This document shows positions 1 through 10,155 of a stretch of DNA of 64,000 nt, in pieces. The notes under the pieces are model-generated. The model was not told the DNA's origin, did not search any database, and saw only the letters and a list, made by a program, of their open reading frames with translations. Each line of letters opens with the position of its first letter. The stretch's first letter is position 1. A program made the translations under genes and the position numbers. Origin of the DNA: Aliidiomarina haloalkalitolerans (GTDB taxonomy: Bacteria; Pseudomonadota; Gammaproteobacteria; Enterobacterales; Alteromonadaceae); contig NZ_PIPI01000005.1 in assembly GCF_003987315.1 (NCBI RefSeq), positions 62,001 to 126,000 on the forward strand. Reading direction: 5' to 3'.

Positions 1-701
1 TGGCGAAGAATATTCAATACAAACATGACGGCACCGGTTTTACCCTCGTCTGGTCAGGGCATGAAGCCGATGCGTCGCAAGTTGAAGAAATTGACGTTAA
101 AACCAGTTTACTCGGTGACTTTAATGTCGCTAACGTGCTGGCCGCGAGCTTAACCGTGCTTGGTGCTGGGTATGCGTTAGCTGACGTGGCGGGACTGATT
201 GCAAGTTTGCAGGCTGTGCCAGGACGCATGGAAACCTTTGGCTCGGCAAAACAGCCGTTAGTGTTAGTCGACTATGCGCATACGCCAGACGCGTTAGAAC
301 AAGTTCTGGTGGCTGCTCGTCGCCATTGCACCGGCAAGCTTTGGTGCGTATTTGGCTGCGGCGGTGACCGTGACCGAGGTAAGCGTCCGCAAATGGGTGC
401 TGTGGCTGCGCGATTAGCCGATGTAGTGGTGGTTACCGATGACAACCCACGTACCGAGGAACCGGAGCAAATTATTGCCGATATCGTTTCGGGTATGAGT
501 AGTGACGGCCATTCACCTGCAAACTATCACGCCCATCCGGGACGTGCCGATGCTGTGAAATGGGCAATTCGCCAAGCTCAGGTCGGTGATGTGGTTGTTT
601 GCGCTGGTAAAGGTCACGAAGACTATCAAATTATTGGGCGTAAAACCGTTGCTTATGACGAGCGCCAATGGGTGCAAGATGTTCTAGGAGGCCGCGTATG
701 A
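1..701 (+). CDS. murE: UDP-MurNAc-tripeptide synthetase MurE, 3' part (partial)
   Basis: This is the C-terminal part of the cytoplasmic Mur ligase that adds the third stem-peptide residue (normally meso-diaminopimelate in Gram-negatives) to UDP-MurNAc-L-Ala-D-Glu. The reading frame is open from the left edge (first full codon at base 3), so the N-terminal and Walker A parts lie outside the window. Visible are the LGDFNVAN segment, the VPGRME signature, DYAHTPDALE and the DNPRTEEP motif that in MurE reads diaminopimelate, which supports DAP as substrate. The stop codon overlaps the murF start (ATGA), so the two are probably translationally coupled. Identity is secure from the motifs and from being first in a standard murE-murF-mraY-murD order. 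Confidence 0.97.
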   Translation, partial: AKNIQYKHDGTGFTLVWSGHEADASQVEEIDVKTSLLGDFNVANVLAASLTVLGAGYALADVAGLIASLQAVPGRMETFGSAKQPLVLVDYAHTPDALEQVLVAARRHCTGKLWCVFGCGGDRDRGKRPQMGAVAARLADVVVVTDDNPRTEEPEQIIADIVSGMSSDGHSPANYHAHPGRADAVKWAIRQAQVGDVVVCAGKGHEDYQIIGRKTVAYDERQWVQDVLGGRV

Positions 702-2131
702 TTCCGGTGACTCTTGAATGGATTTGTCAGCAAACTCAAGGACAGCTTCTCGCAAATTCGGACCAGAGTGCTGGCGAGCTTATGTTAACTGGCGATGTGG
801 TTATCGACAGCCGCAATGTGCAGCCGGGTGACTTATTTATCGCCATTATCGGCCCGAATTTTGACGGTCATGATTTTTGTGCCCAAGTCGCTGAACAAGG
901 TGCGCTTGCTTGTGTGGTTGAACGTGATCTCGGCCTTGATATTCCACAAATCATTGTGCCTGATACGCGTTTGGCGCTTGGTGCGCTTGGCGCTGCAGTG
1001 AAAGCCGAAGTCCAACCCAAGTCCGTGGCAATTACCGGCAGTAGCGGCAAAACCACGGTAAAAGAAATGGTCGCGGCAATTCTACGCCATGCGCCTTCGG
1101 TTGACGGTGATGTTCTGGCAACACTAGGTAATTTTAATAATGACATCGGTGTGCCGCTGACGCTCCTGCGATTAACCCATGCGCACCGTTATGGCGTGTT
1201 TGAGTTAGGCGCGAATCATCGTGGTGAAATTGCATACACAACCAGCTTGGTAAAACCTGACGTGGCGATGATCAACAATGTCGCACCGGCGCATGTTGAA
1301 GGTTTTGGCGACATTTGTGGCGTCGCCAAAGCGAAAACCGAAATCTTCCGGGGACTTGGTGAGCAAGGTATCGCGCTGACAAACGCGGACTCTGAGTTCC
1401 ATGACTATTGGCAGCGTGAATTAGCCAACAAGCATTGGCAGACCTTTGGCTTGGGTAGCGAACGCAACGCAGATTATCAAGCTCATGACATTCAGCTCAA
1501 TGAAGATGGCTGTGCCGAGTGTCGTATTACGACGCCAGAGGGTGAGTACTCACTTACGTTGCCAGTTCCAGGTCGTCACAATGTTGCTAATGCCTTGGCA
1601 GCAATTGCCTTGTGTCGGGGTTTAGGTGTACCGATGGCGGAAATCCTCACGGGTTTCCAGCATATGCAATCGGTGCCGGGGCGGATGTTGCAACATTCAC
1701 CATGGCCGCATGTGCGCTTAATTGATGACACTTACAACGCCAATGTCGGCTCGGCAAAAGCCGCCATTGATGTGTTGGCGAGCTTGCCGGGACGTCGGAT
1801 TTTTGTCCTCGGTGATATGGGGGAGCTCGGTACCCAAGCACGTGCTTATCACGAAGAAGTCGGTGCTCATGGGATTGAGGCAGGGATCGACGGTTTTTAT
1901 ACGCTCGGAGTACTGAGCCAAAGTGCCAGTGAAATTTTTAATGGCCACGGTGGACGTCATTTTGACTCGGTGGATTCACTGGTGACTGGTTTACAAGAAG
2001 AAGTAGCAGCAGGCCAAACGCTGACTATTTTGGTGAAGGGATCGCGCAGTGCACGCATGGAACGCATTGTTAACGCCCTGCTCACAGCGGCAAAAGAAGA
2101 ACAACAAAAATGGGGGAATGCCGCATGCTAG
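698..2131 (+). CDS. murF: UDP-MurNAc-tripeptide-D-Ala-D-Ala ligase MurF
   Basis: MurF adds D-Ala-D-Ala to the UDP-MurNAc tripeptide, the last cytoplasmic step of the pentapeptide precursor. The start is taken at the ATG at 698 (MIPVTLEW), which overlaps the murE stop as ATGA and has GGAGG just upstream; an earlier in-frame start at 668 would lie well inside murE. This gives 477 residues, near the usual MurF length. Seen in order are the N-terminal substrate domain ([11 protein letters not shown]), the ATP loop GSSGKTT, the NNDIGVPLT motif, the [13 protein letters not shown] segment and the C-terminal DDTYNAN motif. The 3' end overlaps mraY by 7 bases. Confidence 0.97.
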   Translation: MIPVTLEWICQQTQGQLLANSDQSAGELMLTGDVVIDSRNVQPGDLFIAIIGPNFDGHDFCAQVAEQGALACVVERDLGLDIPQIIVPDTRLALGALGAAVKAEVQPKSVAITGSSGKTTVKEMVAAILRHAPSVDGDVLATLGNFNNDIGVPLTLLRLTHAHRYGVFELGANHRGEIAYTTSLVKPDVAMINNVAPAHVEGFGDICGVAKAKTEIFRGLGEQGIALTNADSEFHDYWQRELANKHWQTFGLGSERNADYQAHDIQLNEDGCAECRITTPEGEYSLTLPVPGRHNVANALAAIALCRGLGVPMAEILTGFQHMQSVPGRMLQHSPWPHVRLIDDTYNANVGSAKAAIDVLASLPGRRIFVLGDMGELGTQARAYHEEVGAHGIEAGIDGFYTLGVLSQSASEIFNGHGGRHFDSVDSLVTGLQEEVAAGQTLTILVKGSRSARMERIVNALLTAAKEEQQKWGNAAC

Positions 2132-3210
2132 TTTGGTTGGCGGAATACTTACAACTACACGTGGCCTCAGGCTTTAACGTTTTTTCATACTTAACCATGC
2201 GCTCGATCTTGGGAATTTTGACCGCCTTAATTCTCTCGTTATGGATTGGACCACGCTTAATTAAAGCCTTGCAGCGCATGCAAATTGGTCAAACGGTGCG
2301 TGACGACGGCCCGCAAAGTCATTTGAGCAAGTCGGGCACCCCCACCATGGGCGGGGTATTAATCCTGCTCAGTATTTTAATTTCCGGTTTGTTGTGGGCG
2401 GACTTAAGTAATCGTTACGTGGTCGTGACACTCATTACCCTTGCCGCGTTCGGGATTATCGGATTTGTTGACGACTACCGCAAAGTTATTCGCAAAGACC
2501 CAGCGGGTCTTGTCGCGCGCTGGAAATATTTCTGGCAGTCGGTGGTGGCTTTAACGATAGCCACGTATTTGTACTGGACGGCAACGCAACCGGCAGAAAC
2601 GGCATTATTGATTCCGTTCTTTAAAGACGTCATGCCGCAGCTTGGTGCTTTATATATTCTCTTAGCGTACTTCGTCATTGTCGGTACCAGTAACGCAGTG
2701 AACCTCACCGATGGTCTCGATGGCTTGGCGATTATGCCAACGGTCATGGTTGCTGGTGCACTGGGTGTATTTGCGTATGTGACAGGTCACGTCAATTTTG
2801 CCAACTACCTGCAAATTCCTTATATCCCGGAAGCCGCAGAGTTGACCGTGGTGTGCGCCGCTATTGCCGGTGCTGGTTTAGGGTTTTTATGGTTTAACAC
2901 CTATCCAGCGCAAGTCTTTATGGGTGACGTTGGGTCGCTTGCACTTGGTGCAGTGCTGGGCATTATCGCCATTTTGGTGCGCCAAGAATTAGTGCTGTTC
3001 ATTATGGGTGGTGTGTTTGTTATCGAGACCTTGTCGGTCATGTTACAAGTGGGCTCCTACAAAATGCGCGGCAAGCGAATTTTCCGCATGGCGCCGATTC
3101 ACCACCATTACGAATTAAAAGGCTGGCCAGAGCCGCGGGTGATTGTCCGCTTCTGGATTATTTCATTGATTTTGGTGCTAGTCGGACTAGCAACTTTGAA
3201 GCTTCGTTAA
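2125..3210 (+). CDS. mraY: Phospho-MurNAc-pentapeptide transferase MraY
   Basis: This integral membrane enzyme moves phospho-MurNAc-pentapeptide onto undecaprenyl phosphate to make lipid I. The start is set at the ATG at 2125 (MLVWLAEY) rather than 2110: it follows a GGGGGA Shine-Dalgarno at the right distance and the N-terminus then matches the family. The product has 361 residues with about ten hydrophobic segments. Diagnostic motifs are GTPTMGG near residue 72, DDYRK, the [10 protein letters not shown] motif, FMGDVGSL and the HHHYE histidine motif near residue 324. It overlaps the end of murF, consistent with coupled translation inside the dcw operon. Confidence 0.97.
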   Translation: MLVWLAEYLQLHVASGFNVFSYLTMRSILGILTALILSLWIGPRLIKALQRMQIGQTVRDDGPQSHLSKSGTPTMGGVLILLSILISGLLWADLSNRYVVVTLITLAAFGIIGFVDDYRKVIRKDPAGLVARWKYFWQSVVALTIATYLYWTATQPAETALLIPFFKDVMPQLGALYILLAYFVIVGTSNAVNLTDGLDGLAIMPTVMVAGALGVFAYVTGHVNFANYLQIPYIPEAAELTVVCAAIAGAGLGFLWFNTYPAQVFMGDVGSLALGAVLGIIAILVRQELVLFIMGGVFVIETLSVMLQVGSYKMRGKRIFRMAPIHHHYELKGWPEPRVIVRFWIISLILVLVGLATLKLR

Positions 3211-3234
3211 TTGGCATAGGATTAGGGAAAGACT

Positions 3235-4596
3235 ATGGGCGCGAAACGTTTACAACAGTATGAGACAGTATCGGTATTAGGTTTTGGCCTAACCGGTGTT
3301 TCGTGTGCGCGTTTCCTTCTCAGCCAAGGCATCCGCCCAGTCTTGCTCGACACACGCCAGAAGCCGCCGGGCTTAGAGCAAGCCCCGGAGTTAGTCGACT
3401 ACTGCGAGAGTCATTTCGGGCCGTTACAGCTTGAGCATTTACTGCAAAGCGACATTGTGATTGTCAGCCCAGGCATTGATTGCCGCGACGGCGTAATTGC
3501 GATGGCTGCTGACGCCGGTGTCGAAATGATATCCGATGTCGAACTGTTTGCTTGGTTTGCGACCAAACCAATGATTGGCATTACCGGTTCAAACGGCAAA
3601 TCAACGGTCACTGAACTCTGTGGTCACATTTTACGCAACGCTGGCATGCAGCCAATGCTAGTTGGCAATATCGGTACCCCAGTATTGGACGCCTTGTTAC
3701 CAACAGCGCCTGAGCACGACTGCTATGTGATTGAATTGTCTAGCTTCCAACTCGAATTAATCGAAAACCTTGAATTGGCGGCCGCGACGATTCTGAATGT
3801 CAGCTCCGATCATCTTGACCGCTACGATGACGAACGCGCTTATGCGCGGGCGAAACAACGGATTTATGCGCACGCGTCGACCTGCGTTTGGAATCGCGAC
3901 GACGAAGCAACGCGGCCACTGCATGCACCACGTAACAAACATTTAGTCAGTTTTGGTCAAAGCGACGTCACCAAAGGCTTTGGTTTAACCCGTGTCGGCC
4001 AAGAGTTTTGGTTGACTTATGACAACCAAAAAATGGTGGCTTGCAACGACTTACCACTCGCTGGCGTGCACAATTGGTTGAATATTCAAGCCGCTCTCGC
4101 TTTAGTACAAGCACTGGGTATTGCGACCGTTGAAGCCTTGAGTGCTTTGGCAGGTTACCGCGCGTTGCCCCATCGTTGCGAGTATGTTGGTGACTATAAC
4201 GGCGTGCAATGGATTGACGACTCGAAAGCGACTAATCCCGGGGCAGCAATTGCGGCCATTGCGGGTTTCCGTCCGGCTACTCAGGGTCAGCTTATTTTGA
4301 TTATGGGCGGCGACGCCAAAGGTGCCGACCTAGAAGTATTAGCACCGGTATTAGCAGAACAAGTTGATGTATTGATTACGCTTGGTCGCGATGGTGACAA
4401 AATTGCGGCATTGAAGGCAGGTGCGCGGCCTGTGCAAAGCCTCAATGAAGCAGTTGCTTATGCGGCGCAGCAGGCGAGTGAAGGCAGCGTGGTGTTATTG
4501 TCGCCAGCTTGTGCAAGTCTCGACATGTTTAGTAACTACAAAGAGCGTGGCGCGAAGTTCCGAGCCGCGGTGGAGGAGTGGTATGCGAGCCACTGA
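3235..4596 (+). CDS. murD: UDP-MurNAc-L-alanine:D-glutamate ligase MurD
   Basis: MurD adds D-glutamate to UDP-MurNAc-L-Ala in the cytoplasm. The ATG at 3235 follows an AGGGA site and gives 453 residues, close to the usual length. Visible are the N-terminal Rossmann-type motif (GFGLTGVS), the ATP loop GITGSNGKSTV, the Mur ligase motifs NVSSDHLDR and GVHNWLN, and the C-terminal DDSKATNPGA and SPACASLDMFSNYKERG motifs. The last 14 bases overlap the ftsW start. It is an ordinary family member in its expected place. Confidence 0.97.
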   Translation: MGAKRLQQYETVSVLGFGLTGVSCARFLLSQGIRPVLLDTRQKPPGLEQAPELVDYCESHFGPLQLEHLLQSDIVIVSPGIDCRDGVIAMAADAGVEMISDVELFAWFATKPMIGITGSNGKSTVTELCGHILRNAGMQPMLVGNIGTPVLDALLPTAPEHDCYVIELSSFQLELIENLELAAATILNVSSDHLDRYDDERAYARAKQRIYAHASTCVWNRDDEATRPLHAPRNKHLVSFGQSDVTKGFGLTRVGQEFWLTYDNQKMVACNDLPLAGVHNWLNIQAALALVQALGIATVEALSALAGYRALPHRCEYVGDYNGVQWIDDSKATNPGAAIAAIAGFRPATQGQLILIMGGDAKGADLEVLAPVLAEQVDVLITLGRDGDKIAALKAGARPVQSLNEAVAYAAQQASEGSVVLLSPACASLDMFSNYKERGAKFRAAVEEWYASH

Positions 4597-5839
4597 ACCA
4601 CAACTCGAACTCGAGATTAGCCCACAACAACCGTGGCGACAACGGTTGAGCACATTCTTGAATGGCTCAACCATGCAGTTTTACGACCGTCACCTATTGT
4701 GGATTGCTCTGCTGTTGATGGGGCTTGGCTTCATTATGGTGGCGTCTGCTTCGATCCCGGTGGGCGAACGTTTAACCGGAAATCCATTTTATTTTGTCGC
4801 CCGCCATGCGGTTTACTTGTTTATCGGTTCGGCTGCGGCAGTGATCGTGATGATGATTCCGGTGGCTAAATGGCAAGCTTACAGCGGCATGTTGTGTGTG
4901 CTGGCCATTGGTATGTTGTTGTTAGTTTTGGTGATTGGCACCACGGTCAACGGTGCTACACGGTGGATTCGCATCGGCCCGATGACCTTGCAGGTGGCTG
5001 AATTTGCCAAACTGTTCTTTGTCATTTTCATGGCGAGCTACTTAGACCGGCGCTACGACGAACTGCGTCGCAACTGGAAAGGTTTTATTAAAGCTTTGAT
5101 TGTCATGGGGGTCATGGCGATTTTACTGTTGAAGCAGCCCGACATGGGTTCGGTGATTGTTCTGGGCGTCACGGCGTTAGGGATGCTCTGGGTTGCAGGT
5201 GCACGCTTGGTGCAGTTTTTCTCGGTAGCGCTGACCTTGGTCACCGTGTTTATTTTGCTGATTATTTTTGAGCCGTATCGGATGGCGCGGGTGACCTCGT
5301 TTATGAACCCGTGGGAAGACCCGTTTAATACCGGTTATCAGTTGACCCAGTCACTGATGGCCTTTGGCCGCGGCGATTGGTTAGGGCAAGGACTTGGCAA
5401 CAGCTTGCAGAAGCTGCAGTACTTACCTGAAGCGCATACCGACTTTATTTTGTCAGTCATCGGCGAAGAGCTTGGTTTCTTAGGTGTGGCGGTCACCATT
5501 GTGTTGGTATTCTTGCTGGTGCTGAAAGCGGTATTTTTAGGCCAGCGAGCGTTGCGCCAAAAACGTCCGTTCTCCGGTTACTTGGCGCAAGGAATTGGCA
5601 TTTGGTTTGCCTTTCAAGCAGCCGTTAACATCGGCGCTGCGTCAGGCATGCTGCCAACGAAGGGCTTGACCTTGCCACTGGTCAGCTACGGTGGCAGTAG
5701 TTTACTGATTAGCTTGGTCGCCATGGCTTTGTTGCTGCGGATTGATTACGAAGTGCGTACGGGCTATCGCCTCCTGCGTTCAGAAGGCGAGAAGCGGGTG
5801 CATAAAGGTCACCGTGCTGGTGCCGGGGAGGCTGCATGA
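4583..5839 (+). CDS. ftsW: SEDS-family peptidoglycan glycosyltransferase / division protein FtsW
   Basis: FtsW is the septal SEDS glycosyltransferase that works with FtsI at the divisome. The frame is open upstream to 4421, but the ATG at 4583 (MRATEPQ) is the likely start: it follows GGAGG and overlaps murD by only 14 bases, giving 418 residues. After a cytoplasmic N-terminal tail of about 45 residues come roughly ten transmembrane segments. SEDS features include NGATRWI, the catalytic-loop region with KQPDMGS, the FIL(S/F)VIGEE(L/F)G motif and the C-terminal NIGAASGMLPTKGLTLP motif. It overlaps murG by 4 bases. Confidence 0.96.
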   Translation: MRATEPQLELEISPQQPWRQRLSTFLNGSTMQFYDRHLLWIALLLMGLGFIMVASASIPVGERLTGNPFYFVARHAVYLFIGSAAAVIVMMIPVAKWQAYSGMLCVLAIGMLLLVLVIGTTVNGATRWIRIGPMTLQVAEFAKLFFVIFMASYLDRRYDELRRNWKGFIKALIVMGVMAILLLKQPDMGSVIVLGVTALGMLWVAGARLVQFFSVALTLVTVFILLIIFEPYRMARVTSFMNPWEDPFNTGYQLTQSLMAFGRGDWLGQGLGNSLQKLQYLPEAHTDFILSVIGEELGFLGVAVTIVLVFLLVLKAVFLGQRALRQKRPFSGYLAQGIGIWFAFQAAVNIGAASGMLPTKGLTLPLVSYGGSSLLISLVAMALLLRIDYEVRTGYRLLRSEGEKRVHKGHRAGAGEAA

Positions 5840-6951
5840 GTCGTGTACTGATAGCAGCAGGTGGAACTGGTGGGCACGTTTTTCCAGCGTTGGCAGTGGC
5901 TGAACGATTACGCGCGGACGGTCACGAAGTGCTTTGGTTGGGTACCGAAACGCGCATTGAATCGCGCGTGGTGCCGCAAGCTGGTTTCGAGTTTATTGGC
6001 ATGGCGCAAGCGGGATTGCGCGGTGGTCGTTTATTAACGAAATTAGCGGCGCCGGTGCGTTTAACGCGGTCGGTACTGCAAGCACGGAAAATTATTCGGC
6101 AACGGAACATTGATTTAGTACTTGGCTTTGGCGGTTATACCGCAGGTCCAGCGGGTGTTGCCGCATGGAGTAATGGCACGCCTTTGGTGATTCACGAGCA
6201 AAATGCGGTTCCGGGTCTCACCAATAAACTGTTACATAAGATTGCCCGGCGAACCTTACTCGGTTTTGCCGAGGCAGAAAGTGAGCTTAGGGGAGCTCTT
6301 GTGGTTGGAAATCCGGTGCGGGCTGAAATTCAGGCGTTAGCGGAAACTCGCAAAGAACCTCATGAAGGACTACGGGTGTTGGTGGTTGGTGGCAGCTTGG
6401 GGGCAGCCCACCTCAACCAAACCGTGCCGGCGGCAATTACCGACTGGCAAGGTGGGGGCCTTGCTCTGCGTCATCAAGTCGGTAAAGGCCGTGTTGCCGA
6501 GGTTCAAAGCCTTTATAACAATAAGCCAGCAAACGTGCAGGTGGACGTGAGTGAATTTATTGAAGACATGGCAGCTGCGTACGCATGGGCCGACGTGGTC
6601 ATCGGTCGTGCCGGCGCACTCACAATTGCTGAATTAGCCTGCGCCGGAGTTCCATCAATTTTAGTGCCGTACCCGCATGCGGTCGACGACCATCAAGCGA
6701 AAAATGCGCAAGTTTTGGTCGCTGTTGGTGCGGCAGTGATGGTACGTCAGAATGAATTTTCACCAGCTTGGTTAAGTGCGGAATTAAAACTGTTGAGTAA
6801 TCAAGCAGACAGACTATCAGGTATGGCGAGCGCAGCCCGAAATAGCGCACAATTGCACGCAACCGATAACATCGTGGCGGTGTGTAATGAGTTTTTAGAG
6901 GTTACACCAAAGAGCCCGAAAGCAGTAAAAGCGGAGCAAAAAAATGACTAA
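5836..6951 (+). CDS. murG: Lipid II synthase (UDP-GlcNAc transferase) MurG
   Basis: MurG transfers GlcNAc from UDP-GlcNAc to lipid I on the inner face of the cytoplasmic membrane, making lipid II. The ATG at 5836 overlaps the ftsW stop (ATGA), and the product has 371 residues. The N-terminal [10 protein letters not shown] loop, [22 protein letters not shown] and, in the C-terminal domain, GGSLGA and the donor-binding [11 protein letters not shown] motif all mark the GT28 family. The reading frame ends with a charged tail and overlaps murC by 8 bases. Confidence 0.97.
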   Translation: MSRVLIAAGGTGGHVFPALAVAERLRADGHEVLWLGTETRIESRVVPQAGFEFIGMAQAGLRGGRLLTKLAAPVRLTRSVLQARKIIRQRNIDLVLGFGGYTAGPAGVAAWSNGTPLVIHEQNAVPGLTNKLLHKIARRTLLGFAEAESELRGALVVGNPVRAEIQALAETRKEPHEGLRVLVVGGSLGAAHLNQTVPAAITDWQGGGLALRHQVGKGRVAEVQSLYNNKPANVQVDVSEFIEDMAAAYAWADVVIGRAGALTIAELACAGVPSILVPYPHAVDDHQAKNAQVLVAVGAAVMVRQNEFSPAWLSAELKLLSNQADRLSGMASAARNSAQLHATDNIVAVCNEFLEVTPKSPKAVKAEQKND

Positions 6952-8413
6952 AGCCATAAGCCAACCATTCACCATCGTGAACGTGCCGGAAATGCGTCGG
7001 GTACGCCGCATTCATTTTGTCGGTATTGGTGGTGCGGGTATGGCGGGTATTGCCGAAGTTTTGTTGAACCAAGGCTACCAAATTTCCGGTTCGGACATTG
7101 CCGAGAACCCAAATACCCAGCGTTTGCGTCAGCTCGGTGCGAAAATTGCGATTGGCCATAATGCGGCACACGTCGCTACGGCCAGCGTGATCGTCGTGTC
7201 GAGTGCGATTAAGCGCGACAACCCAGAATTATTAGCGGCGCAAGAATTACTTATTCCGATTGTGCGCCGAGCGGAAATGTTGGCTGAACTTATGCGTTTC
7301 CGCCATGGTATCGCGATTGCTGGTACCCACGGAAAAACTACAACAACGAGCTTAATTGCCAGTATTTTTGCCGAAGCAGAGCTCGACCCGACGTTTGTGA
7401 TTGGTGGCTTGTTAACCAGTGCCGGCAGCAATGCCCGCTTGGGTAATAGTAAGTTCTTGATTGCTGAAGCTGACGAAAGTGATGCTTCTTTCTTGCACTT
7501 ACAGCCGATGGTGGCAGTGGTCACGAACGTGGAAGCGGACCACATGGACACCTATGAAGGTGACTTTAACCGCTTGCTCGACACGTATATTGAGTTTTTA
7601 CACAACTTACCGTTTTACGGTTTAGCGGTGATGTGTACGGACGACCCAGTGAACCGCGATTTGTTGCCGCGGGTTGGTCGTCAGATTATTAGTTATGGCT
7701 TTAACGAAGACGCCGATGTACGGGCGATTCATTACAGCCAAACCGGTCACCAAAGTAATTTTACTGTGCTGCGCAAAGGCAAAGAGCCGCTCGATATCGA
7801 GCTTAACTTGCCAGGCCAACACAATGTTTTGAATGCGCTAGCGGCGATTGCCGTGGCCAGTGACGAAGGCATCGACGACGGCGCCATTGTTGCGGCACTC
7901 GCTAAGTTTGCTGGTATTGGTCGTCGCTTCCAGCAATATGGCTCGTTTGCCTGTGATGATGGCGATGTGTTGCTAGTGGACGACTATGGTCACCATCCGT
8001 CAGAAGTGCTGGCGACCATTCGAGCTGCGAAAAGTGGCTGGCCAGAGCGCCGTTTGGTGATGTGCTTCCAACCGCACCGTTACAGTCGGACTCGCGATTT
8101 GTATGAAGATTTTGTCGACGTCTTGAGTGAAGTCGACACCTTGATCATGCTGGAAGTTTACAGTGCTGGTGAAGACCCAGTTCCAGGCGCAGATAGTCGT
8201 TCATTGTGTCGGTCGCTGCGCCAACGTGGCAAGCTCGACCCCATGTATGTGAAAGACGTACCGCAAGTGCCTGCGCGTTTAGCTGAAGTGATTCAACCAG
8301 GGGACATCGTGTTAACCCAAGGCGCCGGTAATGTGGGTAGTTTGGCTCGCTTGTTAAATGACTTGCAGTTAGATCGTCAACGCATGACGGCAAGTTCTGA
8401 GGAGCGCTCATGA
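6944..8413 (+). CDS. murC: UDP-MurNAc:L-alanine ligase MurC
   Basis: MurC adds L-alanine to UDP-MurNAc, the first amino acid of the stem peptide. The product has 489 residues from the ATG at 6944, which overlaps the end of murG by 8 bases. The N-terminal [17 protein letters not shown] nucleotide-binding motif, the ATP loop [43 protein letters not shown] and the [10 protein letters not shown] motif are all present. The 3' end overlaps ddlB by 4 bases. The murG-murC-ddlB-ftsQ order is the usual one. Confidence 0.97.
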   Translation: MTKAISQPFTIVNVPEMRRVRRIHFVGIGGAGMAGIAEVLLNQGYQISGSDIAENPNTQRLRQLGAKIAIGHNAAHVATASVIVVSSAIKRDNPELLAAQELLIPIVRRAEMLAELMRFRHGIAIAGTHGKTTTTSLIASIFAEAELDPTFVIGGLLTSAGSNARLGNSKFLIAEADESDASFLHLQPMVAVVTNVEADHMDTYEGDFNRLLDTYIEFLHNLPFYGLAVMCTDDPVNRDLLPRVGRQIISYGFNEDADVRAIHYSQTGHQSNFTVLRKGKEPLDIELNLPGQHNVLNALAAIAVASDEGIDDGAIVAALAKFAGIGRRFQQYGSFACDDGDVLLVDDYGHHPSEVLATIRAAKSGWPERRLVMCFQPHRYSRTRDLYEDFVDVLSEVDTLIMLEVYSAGEDPVPGADSRSLCRSLRQRGKLDPMYVKDVPQVPARLAEVIQPGDIVLTQGAGNVGSLARLLNDLQLDRQRMTASSEERS

Positions 8414-9360
8414 AGTTTGGCAAAGTAGCTGTGCTAGCGGGTGGTGATTCAGCCGAGCGGGAAGTGTCTCAGCGCTCAGGAGCGGCAGTGCACAAAGCAT
8501 TGGTCGAGCAAGGGGTGGATGCATTTTTGTACGACCCCGCTGAACGCGGTTGGCAGAACTTATTAGCGACTGGTGTGGAGCGCGTGTTTATCGCCCTGCA
8601 TGGTCGTGGTGGTGAAGACGGTCAAACACAAGCCATTCTAGAGATGCTTGGGTTGCCGTATACCGGCAGTGGTGTGCTTGCGAGTGCCCTTGCGATGGAT
8701 AAAGGACGTACGAAAGCATTGTGGCGTGGAGTAGGTTTGCCAACGGCGCAAGCCGTCACGGTGAAACGTGGCGAGCACGTTAATTTCGCGCAGTTACTGG
8801 CCGACTTAGGTGGCCAGGTCATGGTTAAACCAGCCCACGAAGGCAGCAGCATTGGCATGGCCATGGCTGATAGTGCTGACGCTTTAGCAGCAGCATTGGC
8901 AGCAGCAGCGGATTTTGACCATGAAATGCTGGTCGAGACGTGGTTGAGTGGCCCTGAGTACACGGTGGGTATTGTTGCTGGCGAAGCGTTGCCAGCGATT
9001 CGGGTGAAAACCCCGCATGCCTTTTACGACTACGCGGCAAAGTACCAGGACAACACCACGGAATATTTATGTCCGGCTGGTTTGAGTGTCGACCGGGAAG
9101 CAGCAGTCCGAGCTTTGGCGCTGGAAGCATTTGCAGCAGTTGGCGCAGAAGGCTGGGGTCGTGTCGACTTGATGGAAAATAGTCGTGGCGAATTACAGCT
9201 ATTAGAACTGAATACCGTGCCAGGAATGACGGAAAAGAGCTTAGTTCCAAAAGCGGCAGCGCAGCTTGGCATGAGTTTTGGTGAGCTGGTCGTGAAGATT
9301 CTAAGCACGACGTTACCAGCGGCAGAGTTATTGGCGAACACTGAGGCAGCGGAGCGCTAA
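8410..9360 (+). CDS. ddlB: D-alanine:D-alanine ligase DdlB
   Basis: This cytoplasmic ATP-grasp ligase makes D-Ala-D-Ala, the substrate of MurF. It has 316 residues from an ATG coupled to the murC stop (ATGA). Seen are the N-terminal [14 protein letters not shown] motif, LHGRGGEDG, the [15 protein letters not shown] segment, the ATP-grasp lysine region ([13 protein letters not shown]) and the magnesium-binding [12 protein letters not shown] segment near the C-terminus. The dcw position marks it as the DdlB type. Confidence 0.97.
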   Translation: MKFGKVAVLAGGDSAEREVSQRSGAAVHKALVEQGVDAFLYDPAERGWQNLLATGVERVFIALHGRGGEDGQTQAILEMLGLPYTGSGVLASALAMDKGRTKALWRGVGLPTAQAVTVKRGEHVNFAQLLADLGGQVMVKPAHEGSSIGMAMADSADALAAALAAAADFDHEMLVETWLSGPEYTVGIVAGEALPAIRVKTPHAFYDYAAKYQDNTTEYLCPAGLSVDREAAVRALALEAFAAVGAEGWGRVDLMENSRGELQLLELNTVPGMTEKSLVPKAAAQLGMSFGELVVKILSTTLPAAELLANTEAAER

Positions 9361-9363
9361 GGT

Positions 9364-10137
9364 GTGACGGACAACACAAAGAAGCAGGACGAGCAAACGG
9401 CGGCAGATGCCGACCGGCAAGCACAATGGCAGTCCATGATTGGGTTTGTGTTGTTCTTGGTGATTGTAAGCGGATTGCTGGTTGGTGGTTATGCATTGGT
9501 GGAAAAGTTGACCGATGCAGAAGAAACCCCACTCACCGGCGTAATTATTCAAGGCGAGCGGCAGTTCATTACCGAGGATGACGTTCGCACAGCGATTTTG
9601 GCTGGTGAAGTGGGTAGTTTTTTCACCGCTGATGTCGATGATATTCGGTTGCGTTTAGAAGCGATACCTTGGGTGTATTCAGCTTCGGTACGCAAAGAGT
9701 GGCCACAGCGGCTGCGGATTTACTTGGTTGAACAGCAAGCGTTCGCGATTTGGAATCAGCAGCAGTTAATGAACCACCAAGGGCAGTTGTTTGCGGCTGA
9801 GATCACCGAAGAGGTGGCCGATTTGCCCAAGTTAGCCGGGCCGGAAGACGCTGAACAGGAAGTATTAAATCAGTTTCGGCGCATTAGCGAAGTTCTGCGG
9901 GTGTACGACAGCCGGTTAGTGAAGTTAGAACTTAGTGAGCGGTTTGCCGTCAGCGCATGGCTTGAGAACGGCATTGAATTAAGGCTCGGACGCGAAGCGC
10001 GGCTGGAGCGAGTACAACGATTTATGGATTTATATCCGCTAATTGCAGCGGAAGAACCGGACAAAACGATTGCTTATGCAGATTTACGTTACGACACCGG
10101 TATCGCAATAGGCTGGAAAGACAACCAAAACAATTAA
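9364..10137 (+). CDS. ftsQ: Cell division protein FtsQ
   Basis: FtsQ is a bitopic inner-membrane divisome protein that links FtsB/FtsL to the rest of the machine. The start is a GTG at 9364, three bases after the ddlB stop, giving 257 residues. A cytoplasmic tail of about 25 residues is followed by one transmembrane helix (about residues 26-46), a POTRA domain beginning at VIIQGERQFITEDDV, and the FtsQ beta domain (for example IPWVYSASVRKEWPQRL). Family sequence conservation is modest, but topology, length and position between ddlB and ftsA make the call secure. Confidence 0.94.
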   Translation: MTDNTKKQDEQTAADADRQAQWQSMIGFVLFLVIVSGLLVGGYALVEKLTDAEETPLTGVIIQGERQFITEDDVRTAILAGEVGSFFTADVDDIRLRLEAIPWVYSASVRKEWPQRLRIYLVEQQAFAIWNQQQLMNHQGQLFAAEITEEVADLPKLAGPEDAEQEVLNQFRRISEVLRVYDSRLVKLELSERFAVSAWLENGIELRLGREARLERVQRFMDLYPLIAAEEPDKTIAYADLRYDTGIAIGWKDNQNN

Positions 10138-10155
10138 CTAGAAAGTGAGACAGCA

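Noticed and set aside
8825-9532. 235-codon open frame on the minus strand opposite ddlB and ftsQ
   Set aside because: It lies fully opposite two well-supported genes, has low-complexity Leu/Pro/Ser composition, no recognisable domain, and no ribosome site.
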